DNA from: Macropodus opercularis
Taxonomy: Eukaryota > Chordata > Actinopteri > Anabantiformes > Osphronemidae
Length of the DNA stretch: 64,000 nucleotides
Assembly (NCBI GenBank): GCA_030770545.1
Contig: CM061091.1
Location: 11,092,501 to 11,156,500, forward strand
Reading direction: 5' to 3'
This document shows positions 47,539 to 60,175 of the stretch, in pieces. The first letter of the stretch is position 1. The number at the start of each line of letters is the position of its first letter. Below the pieces are notes generated by a model. That model was not told where the DNA came from, searched no databases, and saw only the letters and a list, made by a program, of their open reading frames with translations. The position numbers and the translations under genes are program-made.

Positions 47539-49954
47539 TGGAAAATCTGCTGACATTCTATGCGGCGTGTGTACACACTGATGTGGGTAAAGATGTGTTT
47601 CTATTGGATTCAAGGTCATTGGGCTTTTGCTCAGGTTGGAGTGACACTTGCTTGTGATCTCATTCTTCATGGAGAGATGCATCAGTGTAGGGCTGGGACT
47701 TGTTTCTCCACTTTCCTGGCACAAATGACTCCTCATTCCCAGAAAAGGCACGTACTAATTCTCTTTCGCTCTCTCTCTCTCCCCACCGGTCACACACTGA
47801 CAACATGTGCACACAGACTGCGTCTCCACATTGAATGACAGTGTGAATGTACCTCATCAACGAATGATTCACTCTACTACTCTGCTATTATGATGATTTC
47901 TCCCTTCTGTGTATTACATCATGCAGCAGAGGGTTCTGCTCAGTTACATTCACCACAATAAACAGCCTCCTAGTGCACTCATCTCGACTGTGCAGGGGTT
48001 CCTTCTTGAACGTTTCGCGGAAAACATCATTTGGCCGATCCTCTGAAAAACTTTTTATCTAGTTAATTTTGTATGCATTTATTGAAGTCCTGTGTTTTAC
48101 CAAGCTGGCAGTGAATCATAAGGGTGACTTTGGGATGGCTAAAGAAATTTCTGCCTCAAAACACTTGCTAACCTGCTTCTGTTGATATCTCTAGAGGTTA
48201 AATGTCAAGGAGTAATGCATATTTCACTGTCACACGGATTCCCCTATGACACGAGGCGTAGCTCGGCTTTCAGCATATCTGTGATTGGGCCTAGATACTT
48301 GAAGCCATTACATATATTGCAAACCTTCAGTGAGAGATAGTAGGATACCAATCAATAGCCGCGTTCATCTGGCATAATTGCTGAATTTTATGTCATCCAG
48401 AGAATATGAGCGTTACTTGAGGCACTGCAATATTCTACATATAGCAGCCGCAAATTGGTCCCTTGTGCTTTAATCACACAGGCGGGTCAAATCATTGACT
48501 TTGCAAATCATTACATCTCACAAGGCATTGTGCTGAAGACTACTGATGTATTGAAAGGACGCTAAAAAGTGAAGATACTACATGGGAAGGAAGAATAATT
48601 CCAATCTGGTTGCAGCATGATTACATTAATCCAAAACAAAAGATTAAATTAAACTCAACTATTATAACAGTGAGAGATGTCAGAGGCAGAGAGGAACAAT
48701 AGCGCTTGACTCACTCTATACAGCAGAACATTGTCTTAATTTAATTTATTAGGTGTTTATTTTATACTTATTATGTAGGACACAAAAATAAGTGAGGCCT
48801 AATTCAATTGAATAAAAAGACATCCTTAGGCCGCTTTTCTTGTGTGTGAGCACTATTTTAAGCTCCATTTATGGTGTTCAAATTAAACATCTCAGAGTTG
48901 CTGGAAGCTTCTTGTGTTAATGGAATCCCACATAGTGGATTGTGTGGGGAGGAGAGCAGATGAATCTGTATTCCCTGAATGTGTCTCGGCAAAAATCAAT
49001 AAATGCAAGCACAGCTCCTCCGCATCTGACGGCTGTCCCTGTCTTTGCATGGTGGACTAATAGAAAAATAATAATTAAATCCAAATCACCGGATTAATTT
49101 GTTTTCCATCAGTCTCAGGAGAGATCTTTTTTTTCCTGATTCTTTAGTGGCTCATTATACTTTCTAATCAAGACAAAAAAAGTCCTTCTTTTAGACAGAC
49201 ATGCTGTCTCCCTTCCCCCTTCTCTTCCCTGTGGTGTGCTTTCTCGCATTGCAGTCATTGTGCTGGCACTTATTATGTTACAAATGACCGAGGTACGGCA
49301 GGCATTCTCAGTGTGCATGCAAAGAGGGCCCACCCTTCTATGCTGCTAGTGCCTTCTCCTAATGATGATGCTCAGAGTGCCCCCCCAACGCCGCTCCATG
49401 CAGCCCTCTTCCCCCATTCCCGCCCCCATGTGCTCTCTTTAATGAAGATTCTCCAGTGCAATTAAAAAGCCTTGCTTCTCGCTGCTACTGTATGACAAAC
49501 AGATCCACTGTCATTCCTCATGGCTTGTCATTCCTGCTACAAGAGGCGGAGGAGATGGAGAAATACACCAGGGTGCCAGTGGCTAGAGAGACAGATCGAG
49601 AGGATTTTGTCTAGTGTGTGCGTGTGTATGTTGGTGTGAAGAATAGCAACCCCCCCCCCAACAGGTAATAGAAAGGGGCAGAGAGAAAAATCAATGAGCA
49701 AAGAACATGAAGAGCAAGCTTATAAAATGGCTTTAACTGCACCCCACGCGCTGAACAAGGGGTTCTGCGTCCATCCCCTAAACTTGGCTGATCATGAATG
49801 TTTTATCAGACCCTTGCCACCACCTTTTTGTTATATATATATATAAATTAACATAAAAGCTACAGATTTCTGAGTAACACCTTTGCAATTCTTGCAATAA
49901 CATCAAAAAACATCAGGCTCACACTTTTGGATGTTGTGACATAACAGCACAGAC

Positions 49955-50001
49955 ATGAGAGAGACAGAGAGCGAGAGAGACAGAGAGAGAGAGACAGAGA
50001 A
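49955..50001. repeat. GA-rich low-complexity tract
   Basis: Imperfect GAGA/CAGA repeats. Confidence 0.85.
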
Positions 50002-50605
50002 ACAAGAACATTTACGGTCATTTATAATGTTTATGAAACATTAATATGAATGTGCCTGTAAACTAACACTCCATCATGCTGCTAACAATGAGTTCATTGT
50101 TTGTGTGTGATTTATGAGGTGTCTATAAACTAGCAGTGAACAGTTTGTTAATCCCATATAATACCTGTTAAAATGGATACAACCAGTGGCAGTGTGACGT
50201 GCAGAGAGACACACACCAGTTGGCTCTGGCTCTGTGACCCATCCTCATCCTCATCAGGGTGGGGCACATAAGAACAGTTGCCCACTCCATCTGAACACCC
50301 CCCACCACTACCCACCACCCCTCCACTCCACCCCCTTGTTGTTTTCCAGTTGAATGAAATAATCTTCCCCCGTCTGGAAACCCAGTCTGGGTCAGAGGGC
50401 CTGCGTTCAGCCTGTTGCTTATTGTGTGTTCAGAAGAGGAGGTAAAGCATACAATTAGGCACAGATGGCTGTCTTTGCCAGACAATGTATTGATCCTATC
50501 CTGAGGTAGATCTGTCCTAGTTCTGGTTTTGTTTGGCAAATGTGTTATAATTTGGAGCCTGTGTGAAACCGATTTGTATTTGTTTGATCATGTATCTTCT
50601 GAGAC

Positions 50606-50653
<48 letters not shown>
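50606..50653. repeat. (GATA)n microsatellite
   Basis: About twelve perfect AGAT/GATA units, about 0.6 kb before the baz2b CpG island. Confidence 0.95.
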
Positions 50654-51077
50654 TTAATCAAACTGTAACAAAGTGTACCTTTTACAGTCAGACACGTTTT
50701 TAAACTATTAAAAGGATGAATGTCATTAATGATAAATTTATTCTCACTCTTGCCACCACCGCGACAAACAATAGTTAATTCCACCGTTTAAAGTCTAAAA
50801 TCTAACCAAAACATATATTATATTAATTAAGAAAAAGTTATTTTAAATAACCATGAGACTTTTAAATGTGAAAAATGTATTAAAACTGAAATGCATTAAC
50901 ATATATAGATATATATATATTTTAATATGCAGTCTGTTTATTTACTCTAGTGGCGCACAATAAATAAAGTTTCTGCAACATGCGTGCGTTTAAAGTAATA
51001 ACGGTCAATAACTGGATGCTCGCTTTACTACGGCCGCTGCACAAATAATAAGTTTTCTTTGTGTGGCAGTAGTGAGC

Positions 51078-51085
51078 TGACGTCA
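51078..51085. promoter_or_regulatory. perfect CRE palindrome near the baz2b first exon
   Basis: TGACGTCA lies about 260 bp before the first-exon donor and just outside the CpG island. This is a plausible promoter-proximal CREB/ATF site. Confidence 0.4.
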
Positions 51086-51159
51086 GGTCGGTTCCTTGAA
51101 GTGGAGCTGAATAAACCTTGAGAAGAGTCTCCTTCAATCTGCTGTTAGTAACTAACACA

Positions 51160-52600
51160 CACACACACTCACGCCGAGACTCAATTACTGCCCAATTCCC
51201 TTCTTTATCATTCGTCCCCGACCTCTTTCACAGCCAAAACCGAGCAAGGGGGGGAAAAGGAGGCGAGGAGAAGACGAGCCGAAGTGTTAGTCGAACTAAA
51301 AACCCAGGCTGGAGATAAGTAAAGTGTCGAAACTAAAACAAGGTAAGTGTTTTATTTCCACTCATCGCAGCACGGACGACCTGCGCGGCGCTGCCTTCGC
51401 GTCTAGTTTCTTAGCTTTTTTTTTTAGCGTGTAAACTGGATTGTAGAGAGTTTGTTGTTGTCGTCTTGCGGCGTAAATCCCTTCGTCGCGTCTCTCCCGT
51501 TCGTCCGGTCGCTTCGTTGCGGGGAAAAATCCCAAAGTTTTCCCGTTTGTGAAGCGAAAACGGAGCGTTTTCCCCTCTTGCGCTGCTGCGAGCGCTGACC
51601 TGCCAGTGGGAAACGTCTTTGTGTCCCTCTCTGCTTTTCTCTCTCCCCGACTGCTCTATTTCACAACTTGTTTAATCGTGGGGAAATTAAACTTTTCACA
51701 GAGGCTTGTGGTGTCGTCTGCTTTGCGTTACCGTTTTTTTAAAATACGCACAGTTGTGGGGTTTTTGTCTGCGTTGCGTAGTTTGTGTGTGTGTGCTCGG
51801 ATGTTTAACGCTAACTAACTACGCGGCGCTGGACCCGCCGTCGGTCCGTTAAAGCCCTTCCACTTTAACAGTCCCCCGACGCGGAAATAAAACAATTAGC
51901 CACAAACACACAAATAAACCCCCTTCGTTTCGGATTAACCCGAACATATATAATAATAATTTCCTTCTAAGCTTCGGACTTTGTGCTGTTTTCGTGCTAG
52001 CTGTGTCGCTGGCCAGGAGGAGGAGGAGGAGGGGGGGCAGCTGCTATCGCGGTCGCTTCCTCAAACCGAGCTGCACGCAGACAAGCTAGCAGCCGCTTGG
52101 CCGAGTTGTTGAAATTTATCCCTTTGTGTATATTACAATATCCTCCATTTTTTCTGCCCCTTCCAAAACAACAAGCCTCTCGCCATCTTGGTTACTTTAA
52201 ATTCGACCCCCCCCCCTCGCTCTCTCTCTCACACACACACACACACGCACGCACGCACACACACACAGCACCTTGTCCCCTCTCTCTCCCAGACAAACAC
52301 GGGCTACTTTAAAAGGAAATGGATCCACGTTTTTTTTTTTGCGCAAGTTTTACCAAAGTTTGAAGACGGGTGTTAGGGGAATTTAAAAACACAACGACAC
52401 GGCGCATCGCGACGCTGGTGCGGTTGTTAAAACGGAAACTAAAGGTGGTCGTTAGATTGCCAGCGATGATATGAAGTCAGTTTTATGTCACGGAGGACAG
52501 TTTGTGTTTTAAAACGATAACACACCGCGAGCTGGTGACGGGATCGTGGGTTTGCGGACAAGCGGGCGGACGTGGTGCGCTGTGTTATAACAAGCCCGCA
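51160..52600 (+). promoter_or_regulatory. baz2b: CpG island, probable baz2b promoter and first exon
   Basis: This is a GC/CpG-rich block of about 1.4 kb. It includes a purine-rich stretch at 51240–51290 and a strong + strand splice donor (ACAAG|GTAAGTG, exon end 51342). No convincing start codon precedes the donor, so the exon is probably untranslated. Assignment to baz2b rests on gene order and orientation next to march7 (BAZ2B is divergent from MARCH7 in human), not on coding sequence. Confidence 0.5.
52207..52267. repeat. compound C/CT/CA repeat
   Basis: Poly-C, then CT, then interrupted CA/GCAC units, inside the CpG-island region. Confidence 0.9.
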
Positions 52601-52996
52601 CATATACACATGTATTTGCACTAATACGATGTACGTGTTTGCTCAGCGCTGCTTTATGTTATCTTTGCGTCTGAACAAGAATGAATGAATGAAGGAAGGG
52701 AGGCGGAGAGAAGGGAGAAGGAAATGAAGCCTATTAAATACAGAGGCTGCGAAGAAGTGCCAAATAAAATGCATATGTCACAGTCAAAAGACATTATTTT
52801 AATCATAAAGTTGTTTGAAATAATTACGGGATGGTGAGGTGTGGGTAGTGTTTATTGGCCTTTAAGGAAGCTGGAATCGGTAAATTGGTGCACTGTTGTT
52901 ATTCAGACACGGGTCTAGGTGACGTGTGATTGATTGACTGATTGATTGATTGGCAAGAATGACATCTTTAAAACATCCACTTACACATGTGCCTAT

Positions 52997-53038
52997 CACA
53001 CACACACACACACTGACACACACACACACACACACACA
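52997..53038. repeat. interrupted (CA)n microsatellite
   Basis: About twenty CA units with one CTGA interruption. Confidence 0.92.
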
Positions 53039-56000
53039 ATATGAGATATAATACTGGCTTGCAACAGTTTAGACAGGAGATGCCTCACGGATAGAATTAT
53101 CCCTAGAAAATGGTGACCTTGTTTAATTTCTGTCATCCATCTTACAATAGGTTTTTCTATAGATCATGGATTATCTCTGTCCGGCACAGTTTTAAAAAAC
53201 AAACAAACTTGATCTTACTTTCTTTCATATTTTCTCTAAGCTGTTAAAGAATTAGTTGGGAGGGGAAAGAAAACAAACCAAACAAATGCTTTGAAATGGA
53301 AAATGTGATCATTTCACCTCCCACCTCTTTTGTTTGCCCGTTTATTGCTGCAAAGCTGGAGTGCAGAGGAGCAGATGTTTAGCCAAACATGAAGGCGCGG
53401 TGCCTCTGCCCTTATGGGGATGGTTCTCCCTCCTCTCACTGCTGATGCATCTACATGACAGCTGCTTGATTTCATGGAGCTGCTAAGAAGCCATTAGTGG
53501 TATCAGTGAATTGAAACGGAACAGTGTCTCCCAGTTTCCTACCACTATTACAACTGTCTATTGTTAGTGTCATTTTGTGCAGATTTGTTTGACTGTGTGT
53601 GCTTGCGCGTGCTCTCGCGAGTGTGTGTGTGTAAGTGCAGCAGTTGAGCGTACAAACCAACAACAAGTACTAATATATTTGTGCTGTGTTTTTTTTGCCC
53701 ATAATTTCGAGAGAGAGAGAGTGAGTAAGAGCAAAAGTGAAAAAGGGGAACAAATCTGTCATAGTTTGTTTGCCATGTTGGTTTGAAATGAAAGCACACT
53801 GTGCTACCTCAAGCATACTCAAATCAGAGATGTCTCTCCTTGCCAGGCCAAGAAAAAAAAATTCTCGGCTGGAGTTTCATTCTTTCTCTCTCGCCCCTCT
53901 TCCTTCCTCCCTTGTTCTTTTTTCCGCCTGTCCCCCTCTCTCTCTCTCAAATTGGGACTGTTGTTTTTGAAGAGATAAAGGAGGACTTCTGCTTGACTTG
54001 AACATTGAGGTATTAAGGATAGACATAGTTAAGCCCTATTTGCATGTCTACCAAAGTCACAGCAAATGGTTGCTATTGACTAAGCTGATTAGGTGAAATT
54101 AAGTTCATGAGCTCTGTGTCTGGGGGTGCTGAATCTGACAGAACTTGGACAGCTTTTGAGAAGACAATCCCATGTGCACACAAAGCAGTAGTCTTTATAA
54201 TCCTTTATTGTTGAATATAGGACTATCTTTTTGTTTAGGAGGAAGCCCATGCTTTATGTTCTTTTGAAAATGAGACATGATATATCAATTAAGTCATATG
54301 ATGCTTCACTTTAAAAAAAAGTATTTTGATTAGATTTTATTTTGGCTTTGTGTAGGGGGGTGATAAATATATTGCCGGGTATGAATGTAATGTAATGAAT
54401 GTGTGAAGTTTCATGTGATTGTGCATAAGTGTGCGCTTATTTTTTCCACAACATGCAGATTCAGCCTGTTTTGACTGAATCTAACACTGCTGATCTGAAA
54501 AATGCTTGTGATGAGTGACTAGTGCTTAGTTCCACATTTTGATGATAATCATAACTTATCACTTGTGCCAACTATGTGACAGTGCAAGAATAAGCTAAAT
54601 GCTTCACTAACATATATCTAAAGTGTCCTTGTCAACTTGACTGTAAATACACATAAAAACGTCAAACATCAAAATGAAATGACCGAATCAAACAATAGTT
54701 TGAGGTGTTTACAGCTGCACCAAGGACAACACTTAACAGTTTAACATGTAATATAAAATTAATATTGAAATTCTTAGAAATACATACGTCCACATTATAA
54801 AAAACATGTAATGTATTAGTAGAAAATTAAACCTTAATCTTTACTATATTTATGCAACTGTATAGATTTTCTACAGTCTATATATAGTGTTCAAAAATCA
54901 GTCTGTGGATAACTCCTAATAGAGTAAATATTTCATGGCACTTTATATTTAGACGGAGATTAATCAGAGTTACAAACAATAAAAACGGCCATCTGGGAGC
55001 CCTGTCAAATCTCTGCATGTTAGCGCTGACACAGAGCTGTGAAATTTAGAGAGGAAGTAGAGGTCTGCTCTGTGTTAACCAAACGATTCAAGAACTAACG
55101 TTAGACAGAGTCTTGATCATATTTCTTCTCCTTTTCCCATCAGTCTTTACTTACATGCACATGTGTCAGACTTGTACACGAGCACTTAGAAAACAAGGAA
55201 GGCCTGTAAACACATGTTTATGAGGAAGACTTTAATCCTATAAGGACTAATGGTGTTTCGTGAAGAATACACATTTTAGAGAAGGTCGTAGAATAAGTCA
55301 TCTTCTTGTTTGTGACAGTGTGCTGGTTTGTATTGTGTTACAGTTTGCAGGTAGCTTATTGATACATGTTTACATGGCCTCACAGGGTAATGTCCTCTCA
55401 GCTGGAAAGTTGGTTAGCCCTCAGATGATCTACCTAACCTTATGTTACCTTGCTATTTTGGTAATGCTGCGTGTTCATTGGACGTCCTGATAATCATCAG
55501 GGTACACAAATAATTGTCTAAAGTGCATGCTCAGTGACAGCAGCTTTTAACGGGAGCCTTTTCAAATATTGTGGCAATCTTAGACCAGAAATATCTGCTT
55601 GTGTGTATCTCTGCATAATGAGAAATGCTTCTGTATTTTGAAAACAGAGCTAATGGAATTGGCCACATAAGGCCTCCTGTTGTAGAAACAAGTGAGCAAT
55701 CTTAACTCCTAATTAAGACTAAACAAATCAACACCCATTTTAGCTTTCGCTACATTCCTATGTGGATTACATACGGTGGATTAATTACTGAACAATAAGC
55801 AGTGTAAAGTGCACGTTGGTCACCCTGGGTTGACTTTCAGGAGACAGAAGACAGAGCGGCTAAATTTGGGAGGGAAAGGCGATAAGCTGCTTCTTTGCTG
55901 TTCGTCCCCTGGGCCTCTATTTATCATTCAATGTGAGAATTTCCTTGATGAAAGTCAAGGTTGTTTGTGCATGCTCTGTCTCGTTGGGATGCCTGTTTTT

Positions 56001-59000
56001 CCACCAGCAAGGTGAAAAGGTTGGTTTTCCCCTCCAAAGATATGCCTTGTTTGGAAAGTCCAGGCTAGTTTCTTTTAATGAAGTCTCAAAAGGTCCTGAT
56101 GATTTTTTTCCACTTCAGGGCTATTTTGCTTCTGTACATTAGTGAGGAGGTGAAAATACAGATGTACTGCTTGCTTGTAGGAACCACAGAACAGCATGCA
56201 AACAAGTTTTCATAAGTCACTTTCAGTCTCACTCATATTCATGACATAGTAAAGAAAGCTTTGTGTGAGGTGGATGTATTGATTTAATGTGGTCTTATAT
56301 ATGTATTTGACTACATGAAAGCTAGACATTAGTTGATCTAGGCTGGATTGAAGCATTATAAAATAATGTTAACGGTATTGTTTTTCTGCTAAACCTTTTT
56401 TCCCCTGCCCATCATGTTTAGGTGCCCATCATTTTATGTCTGCAGGAACCTCATTATGAAAATGTTGGAAACTAGTATTTAGTTTGATGTTTACTATGCT
56501 TTGACAGTCTCAGTCTGTAGCATGGGTCCTCTATTTACACTTTTCTGTAGAACTGTATAAATACAACACTGCACTCAGATGGGGAAAATACTGGGAATGG
56601 AAAAGAAATAGGAAGAAGGTTTCGCATGTGGAAATGGGAATGATATTGGTTTCTCTATTGGTGTGCCTCCTGGGTCAGTGAGGTTGTTGATGATACTATA
56701 GAATAGCTTGTAGCAGGCAGGGGAGCTGTGAGTGTTGATGGGTGTAAAGACGCACGTATACACACAAACATCTACGCACACAAACATTGGTTATCAGAAC
56801 ACAGGCCTTTACGCATAGGAACAGGACACACACTCACTCACATACACACACAAATGCATGAGATTGCACCTTGACAGCCCCCATTTATTGATCTTCTCCA
56901 GCATTTAAAATCTGGTCACTGCTGCCACAAAGGCTTTTTATTTTAGCTGTGCTGGCAAAGCTTGCTCCACGCTTAGCCAGAATTTTAAATGTTTAACTCC
57001 TGCAGAACACCATGAGAAATGACAAAGATAGGGGGAAAGCAAATAGGAAAGCAGTGCTGAACTGTGTGATAGTTTTATGTATATTTGTTTCAGAGACACT
57101 TTTTTTTACAAACATCACGCTAATACAATCAGACCACAATGTGCTACAGTTTGGCGTAAAACTGCATATTCTCACATTTAATGCCAACTCTAAATTCAGC
57201 TCATCTCAGTACTGACCTATGTGGCCTTATGCGTACAGCGCAGGCTAAAAAGCGAGCAGTCATTGGATTAGTCATTACTGGACCCAGTACAAGCTGCTGT
57301 TTTTAGCATTTTATGGTTAAAAGGGATACTCATGTAAAGAGAGGTGACTAAACAGTGCCTAATCCTCTGAGGCCCTATAGCATGTAGCCTTTTCTCTTGA
57401 CTATAGCGTTTCTCCTTTTTTGTGTGCACAAAACGAGGCATTAAAAATTTAATTTCCCCTTTTTCTTCTTAGGAAATTGTCAGTGTTCAGTTAGTCCCAG
57501 GTGGTGAGGAGGAAATGATCTGACTAGCTCTGTTCACACTGCATTTCAAAATAATTTGTCTTGAAAAGGTCAAAGCACATTTCAGTGATTTTGAAACACC
57601 TCCATGTTGTAGTGAAAATGTATGTTGCATTACATTATTATTAAGAAACACTACCAGGGACCCAAACCACAAGGGTTTCCTCATCCAGCTGAATCTGCTG
57701 CTGCTGTTGTTTTTCTCTTGTCCGGCTATGAAAGCCTAGCCTGCTCAGGCTGTGGCATTGTCCCACTTTCCCCCTCTCTGTCTATTTGTCTCTTTCCCTC
57801 TGTCTGTTTCTCTCACTTGTGCTCTCTGTTTCTGAACGATGACACTGAGAGACAGCTGTAACGTGAGACGCCTCTCGATCCTGGCAGGGGCTTCGAAAGC
57901 CGAGGCAGAAGGGAGGGAGAGGGCCTTTATCTGAGACTGGGGGCGCTGACCTCCCTCATTCCCCATCTCTTTTTCTCCTCCTTTCTCTCCCTGTCTCTAT
58001 GTCTGCTAGCATATCCTATCCTTCCCCCATGCAGGAGAAGAGAAGACAACACTCTTAAATAAAAGCGTAATGTGAAAACACAGCAGAAACCAGATGAATG
58101 AAATACAGCGTGTGCACGATGCTTTCAGCTGCGCCTTTCCATTTGCTGTTTCAGTTAGATGGATGGAACTCATATTAAGTCATTTGCACAGTATAGAGGT
58201 GGTATTTAAGCGACATGCTGTATGTTCACATTGTGTCTAAGTGTAACGTGTGCGCAAGTGTGGATGTAGATCGAAACATGCGCACATTCCTTGGACTCTA
58301 GGCTATGGCTTCTAAATCCTCTGTGAGAGTTCCCGTGTGTAATCCAAACATTTAGAGCTAATTTAAGCATGCAGGCAGGAGCAGCATCCTTTAGGAAACA
58401 ACAGCTCTCACTCTCTCTCCATCCTCCACCCTGTGTGTGTTCGCACGTGTGTGTGTATGTTTTTGTATATGCCTTGTTGTCGCTGGAGGGAAATGAAAGC
58501 GCTCAATCACTCACCTGTCAGAGTACTTCAAATATTGTCCATAACACACAACCACACAAACACACACATGTTTGTCGTTCTGAAGCTGTGAGGACATCCA
58601 TGCCTCTTAAACCACCTTAATCTAAACCTTATTCTAACCTTACACCTCAAATCAAGCCTTAACACTCAGCAGCCCTTTGAAGTTTTTAGAGCCAGCCAAA
58701 ATGTGCTCACAAAGGTTTAAATAAAATATTTCCAAACAACCATAGAAAGACAGATTTGTCCACATGCGCACAGACACACTGACACACGGACACATATGTG
58801 CATACACTTCCCCCCTGAGGGTTTGACAGGACTGGCCCTTTATTGACTCCCTTGATCAAGGAGACAGCAGATCCATTTAATAGAAGCTCCACAGACACAC
58901 AGGCATTGAAATCAAAGTGGATTCACATCTGCTCTCCACTCAGCTCCACTGTAGCCTTATCCCCTCTTTCAACAGAGCTGGTAGTCATTTAGAACTGTGA

Positions 59001-60144
59001 CTATATTGGATGTTATATTAAATTTTGAAACCTGCTACTAATAGATGTCACAATGTTTTTCACACCGGGTTACACCAAGCGTTTCCGTATACCTGCAATG
59101 TCATTAGACCAAACCAGCTCTGGTGTGCCTTCTCAGCAGTATGTGTTATTATATGGAGGGGTAATTGTGTCATGATACAAGCTTGGGTTATAGGCATGTT
59201 CTGCTGGCCTTGGCCCCGGTGCTCTCCAGTTGGCCACATTTTGTGCTGAATGTTTTGGAAGGCCACTTAGCCAAAAGGGTGCTGGGAGGAGATGTGACAG
59301 CTGTGTTGGTCACGGCTGCTCTGACCTTCACACGTCATCTTGATGGATCATCAAGGCTGTAACGATACACTAAACCTGTTGTGTAGGCCTGTGCTAGCCT
59401 GATTATTCACTGGTGATGATCTGATCACATAGCACACTGATATCACTGTTCAAATGCAAGTGCTGACCGTCACCAGCAAGGCCAGGTAGACGCAGTGCTG
59501 AACGAAGTTTATCACTCAAACAAAATTGCAAGAAAAGGAAATGGATTGGCTAATGCAGCAGCAGCCACTCGGCCATTAAGAGGAGAGTTATCTTGGCAAC
59601 GCAAAAACACTCATGCATACACAGACAAAGAGATGGAGGCACACAACCTGGTAGTTCATGTACATTGTAGCGCTCACAAATGTATTGCACTAATGTTCTG
59701 AGCTTTTTCAACATTTTCAAAGCTATTTTACACTGTAACCAGTTCCCTTGAGATAGCACTTGGTCCATCAAGTCAAGGAAGAGAACATTTAGTGTAATGA
59801 CAAACACACACATAGTATATTATAGTATATTCACATATACACAGCACCAGCAGACTGGGAATGTTCGAACTATACTTAGACAAACGTTTCTTACACAAGA
59901 TCTTTATTCCTCCACTTGCTCCCCACTTTGCCCTGAACATACACTTACTCACATACAAAGGTACTTGCACAGAGATTCCATTTTGTCAGCTCTCAGCCTC
60001 AGATCATGTAACGATAAAAGATGCTGCCCTGCAGTTAAACACTGCCAGTAAATCACAGGGCAAAGAAAGCTGGGAGAAGCACTTATTTTTAAGCAGCATG
60101 AGAGACCACACTGGGGGGAAGGGGTTGAGACAGATAGGGTAAGA

Positions 60145-60175
60145 CACAGAGAGAGAGAGAGAGGGGAAGAGAGAG
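60145..60175. repeat. (GA)n tract
   Basis: An imperfect GA repeat in the presumed baz2b intron. Confidence 0.85.

Larger units (their letters stand above)
40901..51060. other. march7–baz2b intergenic region, no recognised gene
   Basis: This is about 10 kb between two divergent CpG promoters. I find no exon with family similarity and no RNA gene. It holds poly-C tracts, CT/GA- and GATA-type microsatellites, a CRE plus CTCF-like pair (41780–41826), two strong inverted repeats (45841–45870 and 47501–47538), and AT-rich homeobox-like stretches without simple repeats (for example 44200–44560 and 48280–49120). The last group resemble conserved non-coding elements. Confidence 0.5.

Noticed and set aside
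47560..47838. 92-residue open frame on the + strand
   Set aside because: No domain, no splice context, and no codon pattern different from the surrounding non-coding DNA.
50606..50653. Short regularly spaced repeats resembling an array
   Set aside because: This is a plain (GATA)n microsatellite without spacers, not a CRISPR array, and the genome is eukaryotic.
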